From Nitrospira tepida (GTDB taxonomy: Bacteria; Nitrospirota; Nitrospiria; Nitrospirales; Nitrospiraceae), in the NCBI RefSeq assembly GCF_947241125.1, contig NZ_OX365700.1, positions 4,622,461 through 4,686,460 on the forward strand: a stretch of 64,000 bases of DNA, in the 5' to 3' direction. The position numbers were made by a program, and so were the translations under genes. Shown here piece after piece: positions 43,060 to 52,098 of this stretch. Each line of letters opens with the position of its first letter. The first letter of the stretch is position 1. The notes below the pieces were generated by a model. The model did no database searches, was not told the origin of the DNA, and was given only the letters and a program-made list of their open reading frames with translations.

Positions 43060-43800
43060 ATGGCGAAGTCAACGGGACGCTGGTCGATCGGTCGCCTTCT
43101 CGGCACGGCAGTGCTGGTGGCCCTGATCGCAATTACACTGTTGAGCTTTTATTGGCTGACCACGTTCCCTGACGTGGCGGCGCTCAAGACGGCCAACCCT
43201 CATTCCACCGCGCTCATGGATGCGCGATCGGCGCAGGCCAAGGCGGCCGGAGAGCCCTCTGTCCGGCACTGGACCTGGGTGCCCCTGTCACGCGTGTCCC
43301 CGCATCTTCAGCGCGCGGTCATTGCCGCGGAAGACGCCCAGTTCTTTTCTCACGAAGGGTTCGATTGGGAGGGAGTCCGAGAGGCGGCGATTAAGAACCT
43401 GGAGGCCGGGAAGGTGGTCCATGGCGGGAGCACGATCACGCAACAGCTCGCCAAGAATCTCTATCTGTCGTCGGAACGATCGCTGCTCCGCAAGGCCCAG
43501 GAGGCGCTCATCACTCGGAGCCTGGAGCACCATCTGTCGAAGCGCCGAATCCTGGAACTCTACCTCAACGTCGCCGAATGGGGCCGAGGCGTGTACGGCG
43601 CGGAAGCCGCGGCCCAGCACCACTTTCACAAGAGCGCGCTGGAATTGACGGAGGAAGAAGCCGCCACCTTGGCCGCAATCCTCCCCTCTCCCCGCCGCTA
43701 CGATCCGCTCCGAATCACCCGCCACGTGGCGGCCCGGCAGCGCACGATCCTCCGCAACATGGACAAGGTCCGAACCCGCGTGTCAACTTCTTCCCCATGA
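43060..43800 (+). CDS. mtgA: Monofunctional biosynthetic peptidoglycan transglycosylase
   Basis: 246 aa with one N-terminal membrane helix (GTAVLVALIAITLLSFYWL). The GT51 domain has LQRAVIAAEDAQFFSHEGFD (catalytic Glu), GGSTITQQLAKNLYLSSERS and RRILELYLNVAEWGRGVYG (second Glu). It polymerises lipid II glycan strands in the periplasm; no transpeptidase domain is present. Confidence 0.95.
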   Translation: MAKSTGRWSIGRLLGTAVLVALIAITLLSFYWLTTFPDVAALKTANPHSTALMDARSAQAKAAGEPSVRHWTWVPLSRVSPHLQRAVIAAEDAQFFSHEGFDWEGVREAAIKNLEAGKVVHGGSTITQQLAKNLYLSSERSLLRKAQEALITRSLEHHLSKRRILELYLNVAEWGRGVYGAEAAAQHHFHKSALELTEEEAATLAAILPSPRRYDPLRITRHVAARQRTILRNMDKVRTRVSTSSP

Positions 43801-43834
43801 CCGGCATCCGCCGCACGACCTCGCAGACCGCCCG

Positions 43835-44266
43835 TTAGTCCGTATCTCCCACGCTCGCGTGGTCCTGCTCTCCGAAGATCGCCGATTCGTGGGTATAGTG
43901 TTTGAATTCGAGCAGATTGGCGGAGGGATCTTCGAGGAAAAACGTCCGGTGCTCGATCCTGCTACCGGGATAGCGTACGCGGGGCTGTTGGTAGAACCTG
44001 AGACCCTTGCTCTTCGCTCGGTCGGCTAACGCCTGCCAATCCGATTGATCGGCAAACACCAGCCCGAAATGGCGCGGGTAAATGCCTTTCTGGACTGGTA
44101 GCGGCTCCTTCACGAGATGCCCGACCAGTTGATGCCCAAAAAGTCCCAAGGTGAGGGCGGACGCGGATTCACGGCCCAAGGTACAGCCCAGACCCTCAAC
44201 ATAGAATCGCTTGGCTGCCTCGCGGTCCGTCACAGGAAACGCCAGATGAAAGAGGACCCGATCCAT
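43835..44266 (-). CDS. VOC-superfamily (glyoxalase/dioxygenase-fold) protein
   Basis: 143 aa with two beta-alpha-beta modules: VLFHLAFPVTDREAAKRFYV (first metal His), HFGLVFADQSDWQALADRA and RTFFLEDPSANLLEFKHYTH (last Glu). The family includes glyoxalase I, fosfomycin-resistance enzymes and dioxygenases; the DPSxNLLEFK motif is general. It is located 3 bp after the asparaginase gene on the same strand, so likely cotranscribed. Confidence 0.85.
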   Translation of the reverse strand: MDRVLFHLAFPVTDREAAKRFYVEGLGCTLGRESASALTLGLFGHQLVGHLVKEPLPVQKGIYPRHFGLVFADQSDWQALADRAKSKGLRFYQQPRVRYPGSRIEHRTFFLEDPSANLLEFKHYTHESAIFGEQDHASVGDTD

Positions 44267-44269
44267 TGC

Positions 44270-45211
44270 TTACTCCTCGAACCGATCCCGGATCACGAGT
44301 TTGCCCCGGCCGTCCCAGTGGCCGGCGGCCATCCGGGGGGTCGTATGCCGGATCGCAAACCTGCCGTCCGGCGCCAACACGAGAGCGCCGGCCTCTCCTC
44401 TTATTCGCGAGATCAAGTGGGTGAACACCGCTCGGGCGGCCTTGCCGGGGCTTGCGCCGCTGACCATTCGATCTACGATCTCCTTCGCGACCGCCACTCG
44501 TATAATACTCTCTCCCCACCCGGTCATCGAGACGGCCCCGGCCCGATTGTCAGCATAGATCCCACACCCGATCAGCGGGGTATCGCCGACCCGGCCCGGC
44601 AACATCACGTCGATGCCTCCCGTCGAAGCTCCGGCGGCAAGGGTGCCTCGTCCATCGAGCGCGACGGCCCCGACCGTCTCGCGGCCATGCCTATCCCGCC
44701 ACGCGAACTTCGCCTTCGACATTGTTTCAAAGAGCTTAGCCGTTCGCAGGGCGCGTTCGGTCAGTCGGTGCCTCTTCCCCCGCCTGCGAATCTGTTTGAT
44801 TACGCTCGGCCGCGGGGCCAGCTTGAAATAGCGGGCCAATTCCGTCGCAGGTGGGCCGGCCAGCAGCACGTGCGCGGTCTCTTTGAGGACGAGATGCGCC
44901 GCAGTAATGGGATACGCCACGTCTTCAATGGAAGCGACCGCTCCGGCGCGAAGCCCCAGCCCCTCCATGATCGAGGCGTCCATTCGGGTGACGCCGTCCA
45001 GTTGGCGGTTGGAGCCCAGGCCGGCGTTGAAGACGCCGGACCCTTCGAGGATACGAATGCTCGCTTCGACCGCGTCGATAGCCTGAGCCCCTTCGCGGAG
45101 CGCTCCGTGCCCCTCCACGAGCGCCTGTTCGAGCCAGCGCCGCTGCGCGCGCGACAGGGCGCGGGTTCCGGCCCCTCCATGGATCAGCAGAATCGGACGG
45201 TGCTGGTTCAA
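44270..45211 (-). CDS. Isoaspartyl peptidase / type III L-asparaginase
   Basis: 313 aa Ntn-hydrolase. It starts at a TTG (45211) whose last three bases form the TGA of the upstream gene (TTGA), placing PILLIHGGAGTR at the N-terminus as in all family members. GSGVFNAGLGSNRQLDG binds substrate; HGRETVGAVALDGRGTLAAG contains the Thr that becomes the N-terminal nucleophile after self-cleavage; GRVGDTPLIGCGIYADNRAG is the second signature. It removes isoaspartyl residues from damaged peptides. Confidence 0.92.
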   Translation of the reverse strand: MNQHRPILLIHGGAGTRALSRAQRRWLEQALVEGHGALREGAQAIDAVEASIRILEGSGVFNAGLGSNRQLDGVTRMDASIMEGLGLRAGAVASIEDVAYPITAAHLVLKETAHVLLAGPPATELARYFKLAPRPSVIKQIRRRGKRHRLTERALRTAKLFETMSKAKFAWRDRHGRETVGAVALDGRGTLAAGASTGGIDVMLPGRVGDTPLIGCGIYADNRAGAVSMTGWGESIIRVAVAKEIVDRMVSGASPGKAARAVFTHLISRIRGEAGALVLAPDGRFAIRHTTPRMAAGHWDGRGKLVIRDRFEE

Positions 45212-45774
45212 TTCAGGAGGATGTCTTTGGCGCGGCGGTAGGATGGATCCTGCAGACGTTCGAGATCGGTTCGCACAAACCCCAGGCCCGTGACGCACCA
45301 TTCGAAATTCTCGGAGAGGCTGCGAAAGACCGGGGACGTTGGCTCGGAGTCGATCGCCAACGATTGCGCCACGATTCCGTAGGACCGCTTTCCCGTCTTG
45401 ACGTAATCCACGAGAAAATCGGGATGGTGGATCAGGCCGGCCGTCTTGAGCCGCTTGAGATATTCCGGGAATAGGCCGGCCATGAACAGGGTGAAGTCGC
45501 CGATCTGCCGGTGCACTTCGCGCTCGCGGTCGAAGGATTGCGCTTCGAGCAATACTTCCGACTCGTATAGGAGTTCCACGACGGTTTCCACACGCTGGTT
45601 GCGGGCGTTCCGGATCTTATACAACCCGTCGACGTGGGCGAAATCGACCAGGAGGTTGGACACGTACTCGGTCACGGTCATATCCGTCCAGCCGAGCTTC
45701 TCCGCAAAGCTGCGTTCGGTGAGCGCCCCGAACAACCGGCGCAACGGATGATGGTCGGGAATGCGAAGCCCCAT
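45208..45774 (-). CDS. Conserved protein of unknown function
   Basis: 188 aa, mostly helical, without signal or Cys clusters. It starts MGLRIPDHHPLRRLFGALTE then RSFAEKLGWTDMTVTEYVSN; the middle YESEVLLEAQSFDREREVHR and GLFPEYLKRL recur in proteins I recall as conserved in Nitrospira and Geobacter-type bacteria without function. The stop overlaps the asparaginase TTG start, so the two are coupled; that association gives no clear role. Confidence 0.75.
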   Translation of the reverse strand: MGLRIPDHHPLRRLFGALTERSFAEKLGWTDMTVTEYVSNLLVDFAHVDGLYKIRNARNQRVETVVELLYESEVLLEAQSFDREREVHRQIGDFTLFMAGLFPEYLKRLKTAGLIHHPDFLVDYVKTGKRSYGIVAQSLAIDSEPTSPVFRSLSENFEWCVTGLGFVRTDLERLQDPSYRRAKDILLN

Positions 45775-45849
45775 GCGAGCCTCCGATGTGACCTCCGGTT
45801 CCGTTGTCTGAAGTATAGCAAAGATCGGCCGGCAGTGGCTCCTGTGCCG

Positions 45850-46347
45850 TTATCTTCTGTCCTGTGTATCGGACTCCTGCGCGGACACTTGAGTCCCTGC
45901 TCGTCGGTCCCGGCTGTCCAGCGTCAAGGTAACCGGGCCGTCATTGCTCAACGTCACGACCATATGCGCGGCGAATCGGCCGACCTCGACCTGACGCACC
46001 AGGGTGCGGAACCGTTCCACTGCCTGCTCGTACAACAGCCGAGCCTCCTCGGGAGGCGCAGCCTGCTCAAAGCCGGGCCTGCGCCCCCCGCTGACGCTGC
46101 CCAGGAGCGTGAACTGAGAGATCACCAATAAGGCGCCCTGGACGTCCAACAGAGAATGGTTCATCTTGCCGGCTTGATCGGAGAAGATCCGCAAATTGAT
46201 GACCCGCTCGACCACATAATCGAGATCCTGCTGGGTATCTCCCTTGGCGATACCGAGCAACAGAACCAGCCCATGGCCGATGGATCCGATCACCTCCCCT
46301 TCGACCGAGACTGAGGCGCTCGTCACGCGCTGAATGACCGCTTTCAT
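45850..46347 (-). CDS. dtd: D-aminoacyl-tRNA deacylase
   Basis: 165 aa. MKAVIQRVTSASVSVEGEVI, GLVLLLGIAKGDTQQDLDYV, SQFTLLGSVSGGRRPGF and the active-site LSNDGPVTLTLDS are DTD signatures; the usual NxGPVT is NDGPVT here. It hydrolyses D-amino acids mischarged on tRNA. The last 15 residues are a variable polar tail. Its ATG overlaps the ogt stop (ATGA). Confidence 0.93.
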   Translation of the reverse strand: MKAVIQRVTSASVSVEGEVIGSIGHGLVLLLGIAKGDTQQDLDYVVERVINLRIFSDQAGKMNHSLLDVQGALLVISQFTLLGSVSGGRRPGFEQAAPPEEARLLYEQAVERFRTLVRQVEVGRFAAHMVVTLSNDGPVTLTLDSRDRRAGTQVSAQESDTQDRR

Positions 46348-46904
46348 CTCAACTGCGCCAGCGACCCTTCCAGCGCAAGGAGCTTCCGCTTGATCGGCAA
46401 GCCTCCGGAAAAGCCTCCCAAGGATCCGTCATGCGAGACGATGCGGTGGCAGGGCACGACGAGGGGAATGGGGTTGGCGCCCAACGCCAGTCCGACGGCC
46501 CTGGCATACTGCCGCCCCCCGAGCCGGGCCGCGAGCCATCCGTATGACCGGACCCGCCCGTACGGAATCTTCATGGCCAGGCGCCAGACCTTGCGCTGAA
46601 ACGGCGTCCCTCCGCGAAGGTCTAGGGGAAGCTCGATGGCTCGAACGGTTCTATCCAAATACCGGGTCAGTTGTTCCACCCCTTGCTTCGCCCAACGCTG
46701 GGCGTCGGGCAATTGCACACCCGCTTCCGATGTCGGTCCCGCGAATCTTCCGCGGCGCAACTCCCGCGCTAGGGCGCGTTCAACATCTTGCTTGGAACGG
46801 CGAGGGAGGATGACGACACAAATTCCATGATCCGTCGCGGCCAGCCCTGCCCAGCCCCAGTTGGTCTCGAATAGCCGCGTAACCGCGGGAATGGCCCTGG
46901 TCAT
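46344..46904 (-). CDS. ogt: Methylated-DNA--protein-cysteine methyltransferase
   Basis: 186 aa. The active-site PCHRIVSHDGSLGGFSGGLP is intact, preceded by TPFQRKVWRLAMKIPYGRVR then SYGWLAARLGG, the helix-turn-helix of Ogt/MGMT proteins. It removes alkyl groups from O6-alkylguanine in a suicidal reaction. ATG 46904 overlaps the stop of murJ (ATGA), and the stop overlaps dtd, so murJ-ogt-dtd is one operon. Confidence 0.94.
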   Translation of the reverse strand: MTRAIPAVTRLFETNWGWAGLAATDHGICVVILPRRSKQDVERALARELRRGRFAGPTSEAGVQLPDAQRWAKQGVEQLTRYLDRTVRAIELPLDLRGGTPFQRKVWRLAMKIPYGRVRSYGWLAARLGGRQYARAVGLALGANPIPLVVPCHRIVSHDGSLGGFSGGLPIKRKLLALEGSLAQLR

Positions 46905-48508
46905 CTTCGCGTCACCTTTTTTTTCACCAGATCCCACAGCACATCTAATTCCGCCGATCGGAACAAGGCCTGGACGGCCAGATAGCCGCTGATGCTCAAC
47001 CCGATTCCGACCGCCAGCATGATGGCTTTCGCGATCCAGGCCTCCGGGCGCTGCCAGACGGCCAACCCGGCGATCCAGACACAGGCGGCCGCCACCGGGA
47101 CCGTGGCCAGCAGGGATCGGCCGGCGGATCGGAGCACCGACGGCCAGGCCATTCCGCCGAGCCGCCGATTCAATAGGAAGACCAGCACGGCTCCGTTCAG
47201 CATCGACGCCAGGGCCGTCGCCAAGGCCAAGCCCGCATGTTCGAGCGGTCCCATCAACACCAAGGAAAAGAGCACATTGGCCACGACCGCCACGGCGGCC
47301 GTGACAGCCGGCGTGGCCGTATCCTTGAGCGAATAGAAGGCCGCGACAATGATCCGCACGCCGGCGAAGGCCCACAGCCCCACCGCGTAACAGAGCACCG
47401 CCGTCGCGGTGGCCGCCGTGTCCGCCGGTCGGAATGTCCCATGCTCGAAAAACAAATGGACGATCGGCTCGCGCAAGAGGATCAAGCCGACCATGGCGGG
47501 AATGATGATGAACAGGATCAACCGCAACCCGAAGTCCATCGTGCCCCGCAAGTCGTCCAAGGCTCCCTTGGCCGCCTGTGCCGAAAGTGTCGGCAGAATC
47601 GCCGTGGCCAGCGCGACGCCGAAAATCCCCAGCGGAAACTGGATCAACCGCATGCCATAAAACAGGTAGGTCGGTCCTCCGTGGAAAAACGACGCCAGGA
47701 TTGTGCTGACCGTGATGTTGATCTGCGTGACCGACAATCCCAGCAGCGAGGGGAGCATGAGCCAGCCGATCTTGCGCACCCCTGGATGTCCCGGATCAAG
47801 CCGCCAACCGAACAACATGCCGCGCCGGCGCAGCCCGGGAATCTGCATCGCGAACTGCGCCGCGCCGCCGGCCACGACGCCGGCCGCCACGCCCAGAATC
47901 GGCTCCTCCAAAAGCGGGGACAGAAACAGCGCGCAGGTGATGATGACGATGTTGAAAAACACCGGCGAGAACGCGGGCGCGGCGAACGCGCGCAAGGAAT
48001 TGAGGATGCCCATCGCCAGCGCCGCCAGACTAATGAAGATCAAATACGGAAACATCAGACGCGTCAGGAGCGTGGTCAAGGCCAGTGCGGTGGGATCGTC
48101 CCGAAAACCCGGCGCGATCAGCCAGACCAATACGGGAGAGGCCGCGATGCCGGCCAGCGTCACGGCCGTCACCAACGTCAGCAAGGTCGTAAAGGTTGCG
48201 CTCGCCAATTCCCAGGCGTCTCGCTTGGATTTCAGCGAGTGATATTCCGTGAAGACGGGAATGAAGGCGGAGGACATGCTCCCTTCCGCAAAGAGCTCTC
48301 GGAGCAGATTGGGGATGCGGTACGCCACAAAGAAGGCATCGGCGGCGGGGGTCGCGCCGAACAGCCGGGCCAGCACCATGTCGCGAAGAAAGCCCAGGAT
48401 GCGGCTCGAAAACGTGGCGACGCCGATAAGCCCGGCGGCTTTCACCACTGAATGATTGTCTTGTCGGACCGGCGTTGTTGTGTCGGCGGGAGCGGGATCG
48501 GCAATCAT
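46901..48508 (-). CDS. murJ: Lipid II flippase MurJ (MviN)
   Basis: 535 aa with about 14 membrane helices. KAAGLIGVATFSSRILGFLR then DMVLARLFGATPAADAFFVA and YRIPNLLRELFAEGSMSSAF are classic MurJ sequence; later YTLKDTATP-like segment AFYSLKDTATPAVTA is also conserved. It flips lipid-linked peptidoglycan precursor across the inner membrane. The short polar N-terminal extension before residue 20 is variable in the family. Confidence 0.95.
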   Translation of the reverse strand: MIADPAPADTTTPVRQDNHSVVKAAGLIGVATFSSRILGFLRDMVLARLFGATPAADAFFVAYRIPNLLRELFAEGSMSSAFIPVFTEYHSLKSKRDAWELASATFTTLLTLVTAVTLAGIAASPVLVWLIAPGFRDDPTALALTTLLTRLMFPYLIFISLAALAMGILNSLRAFAAPAFSPVFFNIVIITCALFLSPLLEEPILGVAAGVVAGGAAQFAMQIPGLRRRGMLFGWRLDPGHPGVRKIGWLMLPSLLGLSVTQINITVSTILASFFHGGPTYLFYGMRLIQFPLGIFGVALATAILPTLSAQAAKGALDDLRGTMDFGLRLILFIIIPAMVGLILLREPIVHLFFEHGTFRPADTAATATAVLCYAVGLWAFAGVRIIVAAFYSLKDTATPAVTAAVAVVANVLFSLVLMGPLEHAGLALATALASMLNGAVLVFLLNRRLGGMAWPSVLRSAGRSLLATVPVAAACVWIAGLAVWQRPEAWIAKAIMLAVGIGLSISGYLAVQALFRSAELDVLWDLVKKKVTRR

Positions 48509-48601
48509 CGAGGCGGATTCTAACGAAACGGATGGAGAGCGTCCACGATCTTCCGGCAGCCGGCCGGATCTGTTGCAGCACTTCGCACGCCGCCGTTTGG
48601 G

Positions 48602-49120
48602 CTAGGCGGCCTGGCCCGCCTTGTGGACTCCCGATCCGCCGCCCTGGGCCTGCGCCTGAATGAAGGAGAGGAGAGTCTTGTTTTCCTGCGCCTGCCGCAG
48701 GAATTGAAAGGACACCCCGCGCGAAGTGACCGAACGGACGATCGCGGCCAGTTCCAGAGCCTTATCGTGATTGGGCAGGGTGATGTGGAGATAGAAGATG
48801 TCGTCCACTTTGACGTGGGTGAAACTTTGGATCATGCAGCCCCCCATGGACAGGTCGGTCACAAAACCCTCTCCCTTGATACGTCCTCCCGAGAAAGACA
48901 GGAACAGCCGGACGGGAATGCGGAGATGCTCTCGCCGATCGATGATGCTCGCCGGATAGGTGAGGCCTAATCGGAATCGGAAGAATCGATGGTGACAGGA
49001 CTGGCATCGAAACGGAGCAATAAAGAGCAGGGCCAGGAGCGATTCGGACAGCCTGCGTGTCTGGGCCCGCAAAACCACGTTCTTGCCGCATTGGGGACAG
49101 ATCAATGTTCTGGTCATCAC
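48602..49120 (-). CDS. PilZ-domain protein with N-terminal zinc ribbon
   Basis: 172 aa. Residues 8-50 hold CPQCGKNVVL...FRCQSCHHRFFRF, a CxxC/CxxC zinc ribbon. The PilZ domain has RREHLRIPVRLFLSF (the RxxxR c-di-GMP clamp) and FVTDLSMGGCMI (D-x-S-x-x-G). It should bind cyclic di-GMP in the cytoplasm. The combination with a zinc ribbon is common among related bacteria, but the target is unknown. ATG 49120 or 49117. Confidence 0.88.
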   Translation of the reverse strand: MMTRTLICPQCGKNVVLRAQTRRLSESLLALLFIAPFRCQSCHHRFFRFRLGLTYPASIIDRREHLRIPVRLFLSFSGGRIKGEGFVTDLSMGGCMIQSFTHVKVDDIFYLHITLPNHDKALELAAIVRSVTSRGVSFQFLRQAQENKTLLSFIQAQAQGGGSGVHKAGQAA

Positions 49121-49198
49121 GCGTTCCCGACCATGCCCGCGCGGCGGCGAATCTGTGGCCGCTTCCCCAGTCCGTTCGACACCATCGATGGGCTCATT

Positions 49199-49341
49199 TC
49201 AAGATTCCTCCACCCTCCCAGTCCGTCGAGGCGGATTGGGCTGCGACTCTTCCTGCACGGCCCGCTGGCAGGCTTCGCACAATTCTCCATGCCCTTCGTC
49301 ATGAAGGTTTCGGTGACCTCGCCGCAACGTTTGCAGATCAT
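49199..49341 (-). pseudogene. Small zinc-ribbon protein gene with a one-base deletion
   Basis: ATG 49341 opens MICKRCGEVTETFMTKGMEN. The second half, LCEACQRAVQEESQPNPPRR then TGRVEES, lies in the next frame, ending at 49199. Adding one base around 49285-49290 would give a 47-aa CxxC...CxxC protein. Many similar tiny zinc ribbons exist in related genomes. Either a real lesion or an assembly indel. Confidence 0.6.
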
Positions 49342-49468
49342 CGTCGCACATTCCTTCGGCTCGCTCACGGGTCCCCCGAGCCAGATAGTAAAGATAGCAG
49401 ATCGCCCTTCCAGGTAAAGCCACTCCGCCAATCCGGCAATCGATCTTCGCTCGGAACAACCCGCCAGA

Positions 49469-50182
49469 TTAGCACCAGATGGCCATGGGACGATCCAATC
49501 CATCGACCGGCGGCGCAGGCGGAAGACTGCGCGCTTGACCCGCTGCGATCCTCGACGCCGTCCAACTGAGAATGGCGGCGTCGACGAGGTCGTCTCGGCC
49601 AATCTTGCTCCGGCGATAACAGATTTCCCCGCAAGCCAGGACCCGCCCCAAGACATCCCCCCAGGGAGCGGGCAACTTGCGCAGAACCGCTACCCGTTCC
49701 CGGCGGCCCGGGACGCGCTTCTTGTTGAACGTCATGGGCCGGCCGGCAACCAGCGCAAACGCTAACTCCGGATGCGCTTCATAGAAGAGTCCGCGGGTGC
49801 TTCCCAAGAGCGCCTCGTCGACCTCGCGGATCTTGGGAAGCAGGCCGAACGTTTGGCGGCTCATGCCTTTGGTCAGACTTCCACCATAGACCTTCGCAGA
49901 CAACTGCTGCCGCAGAGGCGGGTTGAATACACTGCTGGCGCGGGGCCGACCAAGCAGACGCCGCGCCTCCCGGTCGCACAGCCGGCCGCCCGGCTCCGGC
50001 CGATCCAACAGGCCGATGGGGATGTCGATGGCCACCGCATGAAGAGCCGGTTCCATATCAAGGATCTCGACAACACGATGAGCCAGGTAGATCGCCGCCC
50101 GGCCGATGCGCGAGGCCTCAAGCTCGATCAACACCGCAACCCACCCGCCTCGGCAGCCATCGACACCGGCGACCCACATCAA
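49469..50182 (-). CDS. DUF429-family protein
   Basis: 237 aa. WVAGVDGCRGGWVAVLIELE, AVAIDIPIGLLDRPEPGGRL, CDREARRLLGRPRASSVFNP and a central FYEAHPELAFALVAGRPM followed by KKRVPGRRERVAVLRKL match DUF429, an RNase-H-like fold with conserved acids (first Asp in GVDGC, second in AIDIPIG). The biochemical activity is unknown. It is divergent from the cupredoxin gene. Confidence 0.88.
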   Translation of the reverse strand: MMWVAGVDGCRGGWVAVLIELEASRIGRAAIYLAHRVVEILDMEPALHAVAIDIPIGLLDRPEPGGRLCDREARRLLGRPRASSVFNPPLRQQLSAKVYGGSLTKGMSRQTFGLLPKIREVDEALLGSTRGLFYEAHPELAFALVAGRPMTFNKKRVPGRRERVAVLRKLPAPWGDVLGRVLACGEICYRRSKIGRDDLVDAAILSWTASRIAAGQARSLPPAPPVDGLDRPMAIWC

Positions 50183-50227
50183 GAGCCTCCCCTTGAGAAG
50201 GGATGGCGAAGCGAGTAGAAATCATCC

Positions 50228-50725
50228 ATGGCATCTTCCACGGCTTCCATCCTCTGGTGGCTCGACCGCTCCTTCGATCATGCTCTCGCTCCGCTTGTCC
50301 TGTTGATCGCTTGCCTCCCGATCGGTTGCGATCCGGCTGTCCAATCTGTGCACATCGCCGTTCAGGACAATCGTTTTGTGCCCGATCACCTGATCCTCAC
50401 CAGCGAGAAGCCGATCAACCTCACGCTCATGAACGAGGGCCGCGAGGTCCACGAGTTCGACAGCCAACTGTTCACCGCCGCAATGACCAACATCCTCACT
50501 ATCGAGCCGGTTGAGCGTCGGACCCAGCGGCCCTGGCGACTAAATCCGGGAGACAGACTGTCCATCACTTTCAGCGCTCCGCCCGGAACCTATGTGTTTT
50601 ACTGTGCGCGCAAGGGGCACCCTGGGATGAGCGGCACCTTGGTCCTCAAATCTGGCGTCAGTCCCCGCCCATCCTCTTCTGCTTCCGGCCGGTCAGAGCC
50701 CCCGCCGCGGCACGCCCGGCGATAA
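50228..50725 (+). CDS. Cupredoxin-like copper-binding lipoprotein
   Basis: 165 aa. A hydrophobic segment with lipobox (LLIACLPIGC) is followed by a plastocyanin/azurin-type beta sandwich. Copper ligands are visible: His in GREVHEF, Cys in VFYCARKGHPGMSG, with the His and Met of GHPGM. A long variable segment precedes the last strand, and there is a Pro/Arg-rich tail. It is a probable periplasmic electron carrier or copper chaperone. Its 3' end overlaps the opposing flavoprotein gene by 68 bp. Confidence 0.82.
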   Translation: MASSTASILWWLDRSFDHALAPLVLLIACLPIGCDPAVQSVHIAVQDNRFVPDHLILTSEKPINLTLMNEGREVHEFDSQLFTAAMTNILTIEPVERRTQRPWRLNPGDRLSITFSAPPGTYVFYCARKGHPGMSGTLVLKSGVSPRPSSSASGRSEPPPRHARR

Positions 50726-51977
50726 ATCCCGTGGCCCAGGCCCATTGAAAATTGAATCCACCGATCCGGCCGTCACAGTCCAGCATTTCGCCAACCAGAT
50801 ACAGTCCCGGCACCAGCTTGGATTCCATCGTGCGGAAATTCACTTCCGCAAGCGGGACACCACCCGCGGTGACTTCTGCATAGTTCCACCCCCGATCCCG
50901 CACCACCGGCAGCGTCACTCCCGTCAGCGTCCGCACCAATGATGTCCGACGATCTCTGGTCAACCGGGCACTCGGCGTCCCGGGATCGAGGCGGCACAGG
51001 CGGCAGAGCGCCTCCGCGACACGCTCGGTCACATAGGCGGCGAGAAGCTTCTTGACCGACAGATGCGGGGAGGCGCCGATTCGTCGCACCAACTCGCGGT
51101 CCACGGCCTGAGCATCAGACCCCGGCACGAAATTGCAGCGCACCTCCACCGGATCACCGGCCTGTTTCGCGAGGGAATAGAACCGGCTTGCATCCATCAC
51201 GACCGGGCCGCTGACGCCGACATGTGTCCAGAGGAGGCTGCCGGTTCGCCGGTCGATCTGGCGTCCATTCACAAGCGTCGAGAGTTCGACCGTCATCGAG
51301 ACGCCGGATAGGGCCGCGTGAGGGAAGGTGTCTTCCAAGACCAGCGGCACCAAGGCCGGAGCGGTCGGCGTCACATGGTGCCCGAACGAACGGGCGATCG
51401 CCCAGCCTGAGCCGTCGCTTCCGCTTCGTGGCAAGGAGCGCCCGCCGGTTGCCAACATGATATATCGAGCCTGCATCGTCCCCTGTTGATACCGGATCAG
51501 AAAAGTCGGCCCAGTTGGCTGGTTTGATGCGGAGGGGATGATCGTCGCTTCAGACACGCGATGGCCGGTCAGGATCTCGACATTCAGATCCCTGCATCGA
51601 CGGATCAGGGCATCCAAGACCGTCCGGGCTCGGTCAGTGACGGGAAACAACTTGCCGGTCTCTTCCCGCTTGAGCTCCACGCCAAGCGAGGCAAACCACT
51701 CAATGGTGGCTTGAACGGGAAAGGCCGCCAGCACGTTTCGGATCAATACCCGCGGCCCATGAAAGTCTTCCGGGCGCACTTCGTAATGGGAGACGTTGCA
51801 CCGCCCTCCGCCCGAAACCAAAATTTTGGCTCCGATCGTCGTGGCCCCATCCAACAGCACGACCCGGCGAGCGGTCCCCGACAAGGTCTCTGCGGCGAAA
51901 ATGGCTCCGGCCAACCCTGCAGCCCCGGCCCCAACGATAACCATATCACATTGATTTTGCTCGTCTATTTCGCTCAT
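50658..51977 (-). CDS. HI0933/YhiN-family flavoprotein (NAD(P)/FAD-dependent oxidoreductase)
   Basis: 439 aa. The FAD-binding Rossmann motif is MVIVGAGAAGLAGAIFAAET, then TTIGAKILVSGGGRCNVSHY, the hallmark of this family. YIMLATGGRSLPRSGSDGSG and the C-terminal LVPGLYLVGEMLDCDGRIGG then FNFQWAWATGFIAGRAA complete it. Physiological substrate is unknown. It is convergent and overlapping with the cupredoxin gene. Confidence 0.92.
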   Translation of the reverse strand: MSEIDEQNQCDMVIVGAGAAGLAGAIFAAETLSGTARRVVLLDGATTIGAKILVSGGGRCNVSHYEVRPEDFHGPRVLIRNVLAAFPVQATIEWFASLGVELKREETGKLFPVTDRARTVLDALIRRCRDLNVEILTGHRVSEATIIPSASNQPTGPTFLIRYQQGTMQARYIMLATGGRSLPRSGSDGSGWAIARSFGHHVTPTAPALVPLVLEDTFPHAALSGVSMTVELSTLVNGRQIDRRTGSLLWTHVGVSGPVVMDASRFYSLAKQAGDPVEVRCNFVPGSDAQAVDRELVRRIGASPHLSVKKLLAAYVTERVAEALCRLCRLDPGTPSARLTRDRRTSLVRTLTGVTLPVVRDRGWNYAEVTAGGVPLAEVNFRTMESKLVPGLYLVGEMLDCDGRIGGFNFQWAWATGFIAGRAAAGALTGRKQKRMGGD

Positions 51978-52098
51978 ACGCGAACATTAACGCTTTTTAA
52001 CCTGGCCTTAATGGGCGGCTAATGTCCCCGCCTTACCATCCCTTCAGCAAAATTGGTCCTGAGTAATCGGATCAATGACGATGGAGAGGAGGTGGAGG

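Noticed and set aside
47237-48451. 404-aa frame opposite murJ
   Set aside because: It is a low-complexity Gln/Arg/Gly protein produced by reading murJ codons backwards.
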